DNA of 64,000 bases from Purshia tridentata (GCA_003254885.1 QANT01008395.1:1-64000); one strand, 5' to 3'; positions 46,581 to 61,087 are shown, counted from the stretch's first letter. A program made the numbers and translations. Notes: generated by a model from the sequence alone, not told the origin.

Positions 46581-49500
46581 GCATATTAGTCCAGCGGCTT
46601 TGTAAAAATTAATGGACTGATTTATTTATTATTTTCAGAAAGGACAATGGACTGATTTATTAACTAAATTATGTATGTATATAATTTTTTTTGTCGAATC
46701 GAATCGAATTATGTATGTATTAGTTTATTAGTTTTATAATTTTAATTCCTTTAATTACTAATTTTTGTGGCCGGTCATGGAGTGATACTCAAACAAAGGT
46801 TTCGAATGGTTTCATGGGAGATGATATTTTAACATAACTAGTTTAACTATTGCCACTCTGTGTAAAAAATAAAAAAATGTATTAATTAAAGGAATATTAA
46901 TTAAATAAATACAAAAAATGTATAATATTAATCAAGGTCGACCCAACTTATATAATTATTTAAATCAATATATAGATAATAATAACAGACCATCCTATAA
47001 ATTCATACTTGGGCTGCAGTTCAAACCCTCCGAATATGGATTTTTTTTTCTTTTCTTTCTAATCACTTCGGTAGCAGTAAATTGAGACGTGCACGTTTGA
47101 AATTTTAGGAGCAGACAAGAGTCCTTGGGTCATGGAAGCACTTTCATACTGTAACATTTCTTTAATTAATGTGTCTTTTTTGGATCTATAATATGCATAT
47201 GCATGATCACATGATGACAAGCCAAGTTTGCAGAGGGCCCGATCTCCATAATGAGCTATAATATATATATGACGGCCTGTCAGCCTTTCACAAATTTCAA
47301 TTCTTAAGAATATCTGTGTCAAATTTTACCTTCAAGTTCAAAATTGATGTGTATATATATATATAATTTCCCCTAATGAAATGTACTGAATTGAACTGAA
47401 TTTAAGTGGATTATTATCAAATTATAATGGATAAAAGTATTGCAATTTTACTCTATTTTGTAGACATCGATTTATACGTATATAGTACGACTTAAACGAC
47501 ATATAAATTATAACTTTCAGATGTGTGGTGGCCTGCATAGTATATACTACAGACTACAGTACTACAGTCCATTTCAATTATCTTCATTATAATTAAGCTG
47601 CATTATGTTGTTTATTCTTTGTTTATACGAATGAGTAATGAATTATATATCCTAATTTTTCTTGGGCAATTAATCGACAAAGCTAGCTAGATACCTAGCT
47701 ATATATATAGCTAGTCAGTAAGGTGTAACCAAGACATGTCTATTGAGATTGACACATCGATCAATTATTGGAGTGTATACTCTGCTTTCCCAAATGAACA
47801 GCCCTTGCTGTACTAGATCAAAATTAATCGAAATATAGTCTATAAAAAAAATATTAATCTACTTTGGTATATTATATATATACAGATTAAAAGTTTAAAC
47901 TAATTAATTCATGAAATTTTATATATTTATAAATTTCGAGCCAGTTATATATAAAGCGATGAAATTAACAGGTGCTATCTTTTAGCTACGAGATATTATT
48001 ATGAGTTGGTAGACATTAAATTAATCATAATTTTTCTTTGTTTGTTTCTTTTTGTTTTCCTAGGTCTGCAAGGTCCCTTCCTGGGGTATTACTTACTTAC
48101 GTACATCAAGGACTTGTCTCATCAATCTTTTATTAATTTTGCTTAGAAGGGCTTGCTTGCTCTATTTAATTTCCACATTAGTCATTCTTTCATCACCTTT
48201 TGTTTTAGGGTAACACTAATTTAATTTCATCCCCTTGTTTAATTACAGGCTTACGTGGAAGTTTGATTTTTTATGCCATGCATATATATAATAGATATAT
48301 AATTAAATCTACCAAATCATGAATTTAATTAGTACGACTAGTCAAGTACCCTTACCTATCCAATAAGTCGGTGGAATAATTTTAGTATAAAATTATCCAT
48401 AACAGGTATTACTTTGCTATATAGAGTCACATTAATTGGTATATACTTCATTAAATTAATAATGTAATTTAAGACGTCTTTTAATGGCTTCTGTATTTAC
48501 AACGTCATTTGTGGCGTTAATTATATTTGAATATAGATAAAAACGCCATCAAACGCCTTCCATGACATATTTGAGGTGTCATGAAAAGCCTTTAATTTAT
48601 ATTGCAGTGGTATAACCGAGTAACCATATTACATTAATTTGCAGGCTCCATGTCAAGAGGGTATAGCTTTCACTACATAAAGCCTGGCATGCATTAATTA
48701 ACATTTTAATTTGCGGCTAATTCTATGCATGTTCACGATAATTTTATTCCCCCATTCATATTCGAAGCGCAGGTACGTACAACAAAATTTTACTTAAGAA
48801 AATATATAAGTAATCGGTCCAAGTTATTAACATTAATTTTTGCTTAATTACACATGTTCCCCAAAATTTTCTATCTTCCAAAGCGGAGTTTGAATTCCAC
48901 TATTATGAATAGGTAAAACCGTTGAATTATATAAAATATATATATGAGGAGTTTTTTAAAAGAGATCCTTTTTGATAAGATTGAAATGATCACGTACATG
49001 TAGATCAAACCCTCAATACAATTTAATAATACGAACTGTTGAATATATATAATATCAATACATAATAAAATGCTCTAGAGCTTAGTAAGATAATACAATG
49101 TTAACCACCTTGTTGGCCCATTACGTACACAACGCGATCCCATAATTCCAACCATTTATTTTTAGGTCCACATTTAATAATTATCTTTGCAAAAAAGCAT
49201 TCAAATTGAAAATTATTTTGCCATTTGATTATTGATCATCACAATATATCATTTCAATGTTTATCGAATAAATTGTGCTCATCTATTTATTTGAACACAT
49301 TAGACTATTAAAAGTTAATAATTAAATGATTTCCAATTTAATTGATTTTTTTTACAAGAATATATGATATTTGAATGGGGAACCTTAAAATGAACACTTC
49401 AAATTATTAGATCATGTTGTGCAATGGGCCCAAATGAACACCATACGTAGGTTAGGTTTTATTCTATACAAAAATATATAAAATAGAATATGTACATATT

Positions 49501-50290
49501 TCGACCTCCGTTTAAATCTCTAGTTCGTCTTGATCAATAACAATATATAAACTAAATATTATATTATTAATTTAAACTAAAATGATATCTAATATATAGA
49601 TTATAGCATACTATTAATGCAAATCAAGTTCAAAAATCGGGTTGGAATTCAGACTTAGATTCGGGTTAGGCTTAGGTGGGCATGATCTCTACCCAAGCCC
49701 AACCCAAAAAATGAGTTGATGTCCGGTTCTGACATGTTTTGATTTTTTCAAACCCTCCCACATAAGTTAAAACATCGAGTTGGATTCGGTGAGCTCAGGT
49801 TGACCCAACCCAAGTTGCACTCGTACTTATAATATTAAAGAGGCAAAACCTAAAAAGATTGTACATCCAAAAGCTAAAAAAGGCTCTTACACTACCTATA
49901 TAGTTTGGAAATGGAAGCATATATGTATACACTTAACTAGGAGATGCAGTTTATAATTTAAATTACACGCATGCATATATGTAATAAGACATGTTTCTTA
50001 TTACAAGAACACGCATGCTTGAATGGTTGACGCATTTTCTAATTACAACTATAAGGAATATCTATTGACATAGTACATATAGAAGGTAAAANAAAAAAAA
50101 AAAAAAAAAAGGAATGTAATCTCAAATGCAATCCTACCGCATTTAGTAATTCATTTATTTCATATTTAATTAGTATATATAACCTCAGTCCATCTTCCTC
50201 ATGTGAATTATTTTCATATCACAAGATTGGAGTCTGAATTTTTCTTTTTCCCTCCTCAATTTCCCTCTTCCATTTTTGTTTTCTCCTTTT
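46581..50290. other. gene-poor AT-rich DNA with small repeats
   Basis: 3.7 kb without a recognisable gene. It holds many (AT)n stretches (for example 47351-47363 and 48283-48299), a possible CACTA-type end near 48609, a GGGTTGG/CCCAACCC-rich dispersed-repeat-like patch at about 49635-49820, and an A-homopolymer with one ambiguous base at 50092. Confidence 0.5.
48440..48609. mobile_element. possible CACTA-type transposon end
   Basis: Read on the minus strand from 48609, the sequence begins CACTGCAATATAA. It continues with GACACCTCAAATATGTCATG and repeated GGCGTTTGATGGCG/AACGCCAC words, resembling a CACTA terminus with subterminal repeats. The other end was not located. Confidence 0.3.
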
Positions 50291-52015
50291 CGCGTGAAAG
50301 GAATGTGCTAGGGTTAGATACCTTCATTACCCACAAGAAAAAACTAGGGTTTCATATTGACGCACTCACAATCTCCAAAGCCGCGCCTGAGCTACACGTA
50401 CCAATCAGCAGTTACTAATGTGCAAAGGCATCTTTGGCCCTCCTTGACACGACAGGCACAAATAAATAATGTGCCCCCCAAAAGAGCGTGTAATCCACGC
50501 GATGGGAACAGTAGCTTTTTTATCATTCTGCCTCTACTACTAGGGTTTCTTTTTGCCTTTGTCCCAAACACATATAAAATAATAAAATGGATTTGTGATA
50601 AGAGGCGCACCTTTGCACCACGTGGCAGTGATCTATTGGTTGGAGACCATTTTCCGCAGTAATTTATATTATGTATGCGTATAGACATGGTACCGTATGT
50701 ATAAACCCTTCATTCGGCGACAAAATAAAGAGTAAAACTCACTCTCCCTCTCTCTTCTCTCTTTCTTCAGACTCTCTCTCTAGAATCGAAACCTCTTTAT
50801 CTCTCTAGGGTTTTACAAGAGTTCGCACTCAAATTCTACTCATCCAGCTCCGAATCTTGACTCACAGCTCGGACTCCGATCTTCGCGCTCAGGTGCTCTC
50901 TCTTTCAGTGCAGTTTTCTCGACGCGCCGTGGAGAATCGGAGCCGAGCTCGTGTACGACGTCGTCTCGGGGGGTAATTGTCGATCGCGTTGAGGTCGGTT
51001 TTTCTGCTCTAATTACTATCCGTTGATTCGGTTTTTGAAGTCGATGATTGGGTCGGAGTTGATTGGTTCAAGTTTCAGCTGAGTTTCAGCTGCTTTATTT
51101 AAAATATTTGAGCTGGGTTTACTGTGTATAGTACGTTAAGTTTGGGCTTTACTTTGCATTTCTTATCTGGGTTTTGTTTTAGGGGTCGATATAAACATTA
51201 CTGTATCGTTTTAAGTCGTATTTTGGTCGTTTTGCTGTGGTTAGAAGTGAGCTGATTGTTTAGTGACTGTGAATTTGTAAGCTATAACCAAATGAACCCT
51301 AAATTTTTTATTTTTTTGGATTGGTGTGCATGCTTTTATTTTCTGATTTGGAGTTTCTGAGGGCGAGTTTGAAATGGGTTTACTGTATTATTGCATATCT
51401 TGGAGGATTAACACTACTTTTATTGTGGGATCGTATATCGTTCTTATTTAAAGGAACAAAACCCTAACATATGTGCTTTGTCTTATTGGTCTTATTTTGT
51501 GATTGGTTTGCAACTTTAAAGGGTGAGTTTAGCTAAGTGAATAATTTTATTGTATGTAATGCATTGGATTAGCCACTGCAGACTTCTTAATGTTGCTTTC
51601 ATGGAAAACTAGGGTTTTTAATTTCTTCCTTTGGGTTTTAATATACTTGTACATCAAGTGGAGGTTGTTATTTTATGTGCAATATCACTGTATGAGGAGG
51701 TATTTTACCTTCTAATTTATTTGTATAATATTTTCGTCAGTGGATAATTGTTTTGCTTGAGATTTCTTGGTGATTGAGAATAAACCCTAATGCTTTTAAT
51801 TTGTTTGGGACTTGGACTTGGACCAAGATTTGTTTGACATAATGTTGAACGTTTAGGTGCTTTCCTTGCATCTCCGGCCCTTTATTTTCCCCCCAGTTAT
51901 ATTGTATTATTAGCATATGATAATGATATTACTCAATTAATATATTTTTCATTTTGTGAACATAGGTAATATTATTTTAAGAACAAATAACTGTGGGCTG
52001 CTTAGATGCTATAAC
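50291..52015 (+). promoter_or_regulatory. EMF1 promoter, 5' leader and leader intron
   Basis: Telobox-type TAGGGTTT words lie at 50345-50352, 50541-50548 and 50806-50813, with a fourth at 51610-51617 inside the intron. A CT-rich leader of roughly 50740-50790 (CTCTCCCTCTCTCTTCTCTC) follows an ATAAAG/AATAAAG patch. A donor-like CTCAG/GTGCTC lies at 50893, or GAG/GTCGG at about 50993. An acceptor-like CATAG lies at 51965, so a leader intron of about 1 kb is likely. The first coding ATG is 52016. Confidence 0.55.
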
Positions 52016-52624
52016 ATGGAGAGGGGTCTTCTGATGGGCGATAATCATAAGAGTAGTGACTCTATTGTTGCCTCCAAGTCCGTGGGATCTTTTGTTAAGA
52101 TTGACTCAATATCTATAGATCTTGATGATGCAAATGGAAAGAGTCATCCGGGGAAGTGTGAGCATTTCTCCATACGGTAAGCCTTGGAGCCTTGGTACCT
52201 GGCCCCCTTTTCCATAGATTAATTATGTGCATTTTGAAAAGCCACAATTTCTATCTCAATGTGTATGCGATGTTTCTCACTTGTTCATAATATGAATTTC
52301 TTACCAATGATATTAAATAATTTACATTTCTTCATCTTCAATATTATCTCAAGCTCTACTCTGAAAGATAATTAATTTGGTTTATGTTCCTCCATTTTGG
52401 AAGATAATATAAAGCTATATTGCTGGACTATTAAGGATAGAGAAGTCAATCTCTTATCTTTACTTTTTAGTTCCCTGTAACACAGCACTTGAATTGGAAG
52501 TAGACTACCTTTGATGCAATAAACGTTTTCATCAGGAACTTATAATGACATAAGTACTAGTATATTGCTAATTTTACAAGACGGTACATGTCTGAAAGTA
52601 CTTAAACAATGGCAAATATTTAGA

Positions 52625-52656
<32 letters not shown>

Positions 52657-55600
52657 TTCAGCATTATATTTTCAATAATAAGCTGCATGTAGTAAATAAT
52701 ACCTATGCAACATTTCTTTGATTGCAAATTCTCTATTATATTGTGAATGCAGTGGTTATGTATCTGAAATTCGCAAAAACAACTTGAAGATATGTTGGCC
52801 ATTTGCTTCAGATGGTGATTTGAACAAGATTGATCTGGAGAAAACATCCATTCTTCCTCCTTTAGATACTCCAAAATTCAGATGGTGGTGTTGCCAGAAT
52901 TTTCAGAGAGAAACTGGTTCCAAAATCATTGCAAAAGATCATGGTACAAACTCTAATTATTGTCTTGGATCTGACCCCAATAACACTTGTCAGATGCCAC
53001 ACCTCAGTGATGCAGTGCTTCTGTCAGATTGTCAGCAAGGTCCAAAGTCAAAAGTTGTTGATCCTTCTGCTATTGTGAATGGCAATGAGCAACACCCTTC
53101 ATCATGTATTGATAAGAAAGAAGGGAAGGATGAAGTTGTACCCACCACCATCATAGGTATATATACTTATAGTCAAGCAAACTTCAATTGGATAGCCTGT
53201 TCATATTACAGTCTTTTGATTTATTTCTTGTGATTCATCCAGCAAATGAGAATCAGTCAGAAGACAATGTGAGTCGCGAAATGCCCACATTTAATTCTGT
53301 TGAGACAGAAGTTAACCCAAACGGGATGCAGGAGAAGCATAAGTATGACACAGGTGTTTTTTTTTTTTTTTTGTGTGGAAAATTTTACCTGTGATTGCTG
53401 TATGTAATTTTATTTGGACAAGAAATAACTATAAAGCTACATTACAAATTATGATGTCTGATTTTTCACAGTCATATTCACAGTCATAATGTCTGATTTT
53501 TCATAATTATAATGTCTTATATTTCACAATCATGATGGCTATGATTTCTCACAATCATAATGTCCATGATTTCTAAAACAGAAGCTATACAATTGGAGTG
53601 CAATGTATCTGTTAAAGTCCTTAAGCTAGGATGTGAAAGTCATGAAGATACCAATGCTGAGATTGAGACAAAAAACAACAAATGCTGGAATAAGAATTCC
53701 ACCCATATTAGTGAAACTGAGTACCAAAGTTTAGCAGATGACAAACACAAGGAGTCAATGAATGCTTATGAGACATGTAAGAAAGCCAGGATGGTTGACG
53801 AGGCCGATAATGCTACCAAGGTTCAGACAAGCATTGGTCATCCTCTGGTTTTAGATGAGTGTGAATATGCATCATCTGAAAATCATGATAAGTCAAGTGG
53901 TTTGCATCGTAAGAAAAGTCGAAAGGTACGTCTGCTGACTGAGTTGTTGTGTAATAATGGGGATGCAAAGACTGATTGCTTCAGGACAGAGGATTTGCCA
54001 TCCAACACAATTAATAATACATCTGGGGCAGGAACTGCTTCCCAAGGTCAGATGTCTCTCCAAGAAAATGCTAGAGCAGGTCCAGGAGAGAATAAGAAAA
54101 GGAAGTTGCCTGAGGAAGAAGAACAGGGATGCCCAGAAATGAGCCATCGTAAAATTTTGAATAAAAAAGTTAAGGCTTTCAAGAGAGATGAAGAAACCAC
54201 CAATGCCATTGCAGGTTCTGAATTAGAAGACGATGCCTTTGCTAGAATCTCTTTGCAGGCTGATACGAAGAGCAATTGGAGTAGATCTGGAATTGAAAGA
54301 ATCCCTACTATTGGTAAGAAGAAAACTAAGAAGTCCAATGATTTTGATGCATGTTCACTGTTAGTTCCAACTGAAGGAAATGTGTCAATAGAATCCCTGG
54401 GAAAAGTTGAAAATTCAAGTAAGGGTACTAAGATTGCTGCTTTTGGACAAACGTATGTTGCATCCACAGGTAGAGGGATGGATCCAATTCCTTTGCCTTC
54501 TCCAAAGCCAGAGAGAAAATCTGGTTCTTGGAAGAAGAAAGGCAAGATGCCACAAATTGATAATGGACAGGCTTCTCTATTTCCTTGGACTGACATGCAC
54601 AGGAAAGGCCCAAATACAAGAAAAGATGTAGAAGTCATGCAAACTGAGCAAGTAAGTCTTCCATTTCATCTGGCAGAAGATGCACCGACTGAAAAAGGGC
54701 TGCCTTTTTCCCTCAACAGCTATTTGGCTGCACAAACATATGGCAGGAAATATGTTCCTCAACTTGAAGATGGTTTTCCTTCCTTGTCAACTTGGCAAGA
54801 TAGCACTTGCAAACTAGATGAGTTTATGAGGAAAAATCTGGATGCCAACTATGCTGCAAAGTTAAGCAAACCTTCTACATCTGTATCAAATGCATTTTCT
54901 GGGAAAGGAGTACATGGTGAACTCAGTAGTAAATTTCACACCCATAGCATGCCGATCCTGAATGAGAACCAAATGTACAGCTCCCAGGTTGAACAAGGGA
55001 GTTGTTCTTTAATGCAGAAAATGGTAAAAAGTTTTTCTCTCTTGTTACTATTTTTGGGCTGGATGCTTTCATTATGATGGCTGCATGATATATGTCCAGA
55101 GCCATGTATGTTTCGTCTATTTCCAAGATTTATCAAATTTAACTGTTCCATTGTAGAATTATTATGATATCATCATCACTCATCCATATCAGATAATTAC
55201 TGACACATTTATTACCCAGTAAAGAAATAAACTAGTCCATATTAAACAATGTTGGTTGGTGACGTTGTGTTTAAATAATTTTTCTTTCTTGTCTGAGCTT
55301 GTAACTGATTTTTATTCATGCTTAGAATTATTTTGTTTGATATTCCAAAAGTAGCAATGTTAATCAAGTGATTCATTGGAGCAATTTCTACAGTTTCCCT
55401 TTGCTTCTAGGTATCCCATCGAAGCATATTTCTCATCTCTATGGTCAATTTTTTGAACACTAATATGTATAACTATCTTTTCTATCTGGTTTTCCTTTTC
55501 AATTTGTTTCGATGATGATTCATTTTCTTTTTTCAGGATATCTCTCATGCAAGCAACAATGAGAAAATAATTGAGGCTCAGAAAAATTCAGCTGTATCTG

Positions 55601-57282
55601 TTGGTAGGAAGCATATCAACCATAGATCTGACAAGATGTCTGAGCAGGGAGCTTCAGATGAGATACCGATGGAAATTGTTGAACTCATGGCAAAAAATCA
55701 GTATGAGAGATGTCTTCATGATTCTGACAATAATAAGTATATGTTAGGAACAACCAATAAACCGAGGAAAGCTCAGGTGATGGATCATAGTAAAGTGTAT
55801 GGCACTGGGGACTTAAGAATATTTGGGGAAACCAGTCAGAAACGAAAACCTCAGGCAAGAAATGCAAAAAATGGCATAACCACAAGGAAAAATGTGGGAC
55901 CTGCCAAACAGAAGTCAGTTGATTATTTTCCTTATATCAATGGAAACCATTTTGGTATGAGCGGTCCTGATCAAATGCATTGCCCTACTGGGGTTAGTTC
56001 ATCCAGTCAGTCTCAAAAGAAGCCTTCAACTCGAGGCCAATTTCCTGCTGCTGGTTACAGTAGATGTAGTTGTGCTCAAAATTGCAAATGGGATGGAGAT
56101 ATGATGGGCCAGGGGTTCTCACATTCTAGCTTGCAGACCTTAGCAGCATGTAACACATGTCATTCTGTTCCACAACCAAAGGAAGGAGCAGCTCGTCTTT
56201 GGTCATCTGGAGTACCAGTTCACACGCCCTTACCATATAACAATCCTCAAAAGTTTACAGCTCAGCCTTCTAATGTCAATATGCTTTCACACTCTTCTCT
56301 CTCACTGCATAAGGGAAACATAAATGGGGATTATGACCTGAAACTTTTGAATCTAAATGCTACCAACCTTGCAAAGCATAATGAAGACGTTGGTCCTCAA
56401 ACTTTCAGGAGAACAAATGCAGAGTACTCATTCACTAGCAACCGTAATGGGACTGAACCTCATCAAAATTCAATTGGGCCGGTAGATATATATTCTAATG
56501 AAACCATACCAGCAATGCATTTGCTCAGCCTCATGGATGCAGGTATGCGGTCAGGTGCACCCTTCAACATGGGCGGAAACCGGAAATTTCTCAAGAGACC
56601 CTTTACTCCTGATCTTAACTTTAAGGAGTATTCTGGGATGGAGATTGGTGTTGCTTGTGAGGCTACTGATACCTTAAAGCATCCATCACCAACTTATTAT
56701 GGTAAAAATCACCAATCTGGGAAATCCCTAAACTTGTTTCCTATGAATCCAACTGGTGGTGCATCTTCATCTTCATTTCAACATTCTGAAGGTTTTGAAA
56801 GGGCAACAGAGTTTATGGGTCAAGTTTCCCTGAGCTCTAGAAGAAAAGAGAGGATTCAAAGCTCAAATTCACCTGAACGGAATAGAGGTCTTAGATCACA
56901 AAAGTCTATATGTTCAGGTGGTGGTTTGGTTGATAACCATGGAACTATGCCTGCGTTCCTTCCGGTGTCTAGTCCTATGATGTTTTCCCTGCATTCTCCC
57001 ACCATTGAATATTCAATGAAAAACAAATTGGAAACTCATAATACTAATGGGGTCATGAAGCCTCCAAGAAGCAGTTCTGAGTCTTTAATTTGCTCTATTA
57101 ACAGAAACCCCGCTGACTTTACCTTGCCAGAAGCTGGAAATGTGTACATGATTGGAGGTGAAGACCTAAAATTTGGGAAGCAGATTTCGCCCGAAAACAG
57201 GCATGGCTTAATTAAAGTGGATCAGCACAAGCGGCAGAGGAATACAAAGCAGACTACTGGAAAGGAGCGTGCACGACATTGA
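52016..57282 (+). CDS. EMF1: EMBRYONIC FLOWER 1 (plant Polycomb-associated repressor)
   Basis: Plant-specific nuclear protein that works with PRC2/PRC1 to keep flower and seed genes silent during vegetative growth. Exons 52016-52176, 52753-53156, 53243-53353, 53582-55023 and 55537-57282 join in phase to 1,287 residues, somewhat longer than my recollection of about 1,100 for Arabidopsis. The diagnostic N-terminal block is clear: IDSISIDLDDANGKSHPGKC, then HFSIRGYVSEIRKNNLKICW, then LPPLDTPKFRWWCCQNF. The rest is low-complexity, Ser/Asn/Lys-rich, with several basic nuclear-localisation-like clusters (RKKSRKVR, NKKRKLPEEEE) and no catalytic domain, as usual for EMF1. The two big 3' exons encode most of the protein. 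A possible 3'-UTR intron (CTG/GTAGTA near 57311 to TTTTAACAG near 57439) follows the stop. Confidence 0.93.
52624..52653. repeat. (TG)n microsatellite
   Basis: About fifteen TG units in EMF1 intron 1 of the coding region. Confidence 0.95.
53450..53575 (+). repeat. imperfect short tandem repeats before EMF1 exon 5
   Basis: Four to five copies of a unit of about 25-30 bp resembling TCACAATCATAATGTCTGATTTT fill the end of the intron and reach almost to the AACAG acceptor at 53581. Confidence 0.8.
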
Positions 57283-59109
57283 ACTTCATGAAGTTCCTGA
57301 TATGTATACTGGTAGTACTTTATAACCTCTTACTATCTTGATGTGGTTGAATTACCTGCCTTTTATTTGATGCTTTTAAGTTATTACACATCTTATCCAC
57401 AAATTTATCAATCCAGATTAATTTGTTTAATTTTAACAGGTGAAGTCTTAGATATCCCCAGCTACTGCAAAATAAGTTTCTTTGAGGATGAGAGCTAGTC
57501 ATGTTTCAGTACAAGCTGATTTAGTCATAACCCGACTCCTCCGAATTATATTGGGCATTTTCCTTGTCTACAGTTGAGCTGTAATAACCATGCTGGGTGA
57601 AGGTCAAGCCCTGTATATACCTTCATATGTCTTGACCTTCAGCAAGTGTACTTGATTTATTCTGAATCTGTTGTTGTATGCTGGTGTCATACTGTCACAA
57701 GCAAGGTTATGTAAAAGCCTGAAGATGGCCTTTCAGTTTTCAAAGGGTGTGAATGTAAAAGCCTGAAGATGGCTTTTAGAAGTGGGAGTAGAAACAGGGA
57801 ACAAGACTTGGCCACAGTTAGCATGCTGTTTGGATGTATGTAGCTTGAGGAATCCAAGGGGGTAGCTAGTTAGTTATTTTCATGGATGATACTTAAGTTG
57901 TTATTTATATAGTGGCAAAAAGACATGTAAAAAGAGTGTTACTTGAGTGAATTGATAATAAGATTTTGAAATAATCACATTGTGGAAGCAAGAACGTATT
58001 TATGGTGATTTATTTTCATTCACTCAACAAAGATATTGAGCACCCGTTCAACAGTGATAAACAGATCTTACTATGTCCAGATGGTACTGTTCATCTCTCT
58101 CTCTCTCTCTCTCGGAAATATATATGGCTTATAGCGTCATTGCAGATGATCCACCCTCATCATCTCAACCACATTGAAGTCCAAATTTACAAATAGTAAA
58201 GATTGAACCACTGAATTTTGTGTTAGCGCAGCCTTGTTGCTATAACTCTTAAGATTTTTTATTTTTTTATTTTTGAATCCTCCCCTTAATAGCGTTTGAT
58301 AAAAAATGAAATAAAAAGCACCGGTCAACATTTTTATTTTTTGACAAATTATGATATTCATCTAGTCTAGAGTCTAGCCTCCAAATTAATGCTGGCACTA
58401 ATTAATTAAATACTTCGTATTAGTAGATAGTGTTTGTGGCTCCAAATTCCAAAACAAGCCAGATGTTGTCACGTGCCACATGTGACACCCTCTCTGAAAG
58501 GGGAAATTAGACTAAATAGTGTACGTCTAATGACCTAATTACCCATGACAACAATATTGGCTTTGCCATTGTCTAGCTGCATGGTGTTGCACGTTTGATC
58601 AGTCTACCTTCTTCTTGTTTTTGTTTAATAGATAATCTCTAGTGGAGTGATTAATTAATAATTGTACTACGCAAGCATTGGAAAATTAGTGGTTCAATTG
58701 TACCGTCTTTTAGAGGAGTACTGATTAATTTATAGGGCATGTGACAAACATAATTACCAATTAATCAGAAGACATATATATATAAGAATAAGACTAATGA
58801 TTTATAAATTGAAATGGCAAGAAATTTTTTATCTAAGAGAAGAGAATTTGTACGTGAAAATGTGGAGTTTCTTATTGGAATATTATAACTTTGCATAATA
58901 GTTTGGTTTTGAACTATTCCTATTGTTAATTAATTTTAGAATAAATGTTTCAGAAACATTTTTCAATATTAAAGAGAGATATACAACTAAACTAATAATT
59001 AGTGGGTAAAATGATACAAAATTGAGTAGGAATAAAACCCCAGTTAGCTGGTTCAAACATATAGCACTAGCTGCGCAGATGGCTTAATCAGAAAGATGCG
59101 CTTGTATAT

Positions 59110-59163
59110 TCTTTGTTTATATATATATATATATATCTTTGTTTATATATATATATATATATT
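59110..59163. repeat. duplicated CTTTGTTT-(AT)n block
   Basis: CTTTGTTTATATATATATATATAT occurs twice in succession and is followed by a short (TG)n. Confidence 0.85.
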
Positions 59164-60331
59164 TGTGTGTGTGTACTACTGTGTAGCAACTAGTATGCAT
59201 CATTAATTATATATACACAAATATTCTTTATATCTTTTTACTTTTTCTTTATTCCTGTCATCTCCATTAATTCTTCTTGCTGTTGCCGGAGACAGCATGG
59301 GTGAAGATAATGATATCTGGTTGATAATTAATAGTGCTTTGAAATTTGAGTTCGATGGGTCTGAAATTTTAGGAACAATATATATAGATGCAGGAGTCAT
59401 AGACTCACAGGACTACGCGCGCATATTGAATTTGAACTGACGGAAGAAGCAGTGCAAGCACATGATCGTCTTAATTAAACCAGTAAGGCAGTAACACATA
59501 TACATAATGAGACTGCAGGTTTTTTTGTTTTAATGGGTCAAAGACTCAAATGAGACTGCAGGTTTGGCCCATCGATCATGTACAGAAGCTTTTGCTTTTC
59601 ATAATTTGTTGATCAGCACTCAGCACTGTCGATCTGTCCAATTGTTTGTCAGGCTTATTCATCATCAAGAGGAGGAGGAGGAGGCTACCAAATGGCCCCC
59701 AACTCTCTCTCTCTCTCTCTCTCATCTGCCTGGTACAGGTACAGACTACAGATTATCTAAGCATCACCTTTATGGGTAAAGGGTTGGGCTATATATAATA
59801 TAGGTCCCTCCCAAAGAGTCCCACTGCAATATTATAATTTAAAGCCTAAATATCAGAAAATTAATTCTGCTAGTCGATCCAAATTAATTACAGGCTTACA
59901 GCCAATATTTAATAAAGGGTTTTTTTTTAATCTTATAAACATATTCATTACCAAGATTAAAAACAATACTCATTATATATAAGATGATTTTTTTTGCCAT
60001 ACTATAAATTTGGATTCATAGTCGATCAATTTGGTAATATTATTATGGTACATGTCACACACACACAGTGACAATAGAATATTTCCGTGTACATACATCC
60101 AAAAAATTTCACCTAACGTACTAAACCCAATTATGTTTCTCTTTATTCAGCTTAGTTCTTTAACCCTAATATCAACTACTGTACGTAAGATATATAGCAA
60201 AAGGTACATTTTCGCATTTCCCTCTACTCACCTACGTATCTTCTTAATTCCATGCAAGTAGTGCATCATGCATGCAGATCGATAATATTGCACAATTAGC
60301 AGGCAACTCTGATCGCTTATTTTATTGGAAG

Positions 60332-60365
<34 letters not shown>

Positions 60366-60998
60366 ATATTAAACAGTAATCGGACGGTCCAAAACCAAAT
60401 GATAACAGCTAAAATATTTTGGTATAATTAATTTGCTAAACAACCAAAAAAGTTTATGAATGATCATATATGTTGCAGAACTTAATGTTCAGATATTGTG
60501 ATTAATTATTGTGTTATTAAATTGCGTGAGAAATTAAGTTTGAGATGGAAAGATTGAAGGAAGGCAGATCGAGAAGACATGCCTCGAGGAAGGGCAGGCC
60601 ATGCCATGACTTAGAAACATCAAGATGTTGACTGATCGATGGTGTTTTTTGAAGATCGAATCTTTGGGATCCTCTTTCCTGTCCGATCCATATATGTCAC
60701 TGTTAGAACTGGAGCCAATCAGATCCATATATCATATATATACTTGCCCACCTCATCAATATCCTTTTGAGGTGGGGGAAAGGTAACAATCGAAGCACAA
60801 AAATTTATTTTTATTTAATGAATTCTTAATAACTTTAGATTTATTATCACTAACTTTCAATAACAAAAAAACCCGAATTTGTTTGTATTAGAAGAAATTG
60901 GGTAAAACGGGTTACATAAATTTTGAAGGCCAGCGCTAGCTATATATATATATTAACACACAATTCATTTTAGCATTAGTCATTTTGAAATGTGGAAA

Positions 60999-61056
60999 AT
61001 ATATATATATATATATATATAGTTATACAGTTTTTGTTTTCTTTTGCTTTCTGATT

Positions 61057-61087
<31 letters not shown>

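Noticed and set aside
59040-59100. tRNA-like GCAGATGGCTTAATCAGAAAG segment
   Set aside because: No matching acceptor stem or T-loop around it.
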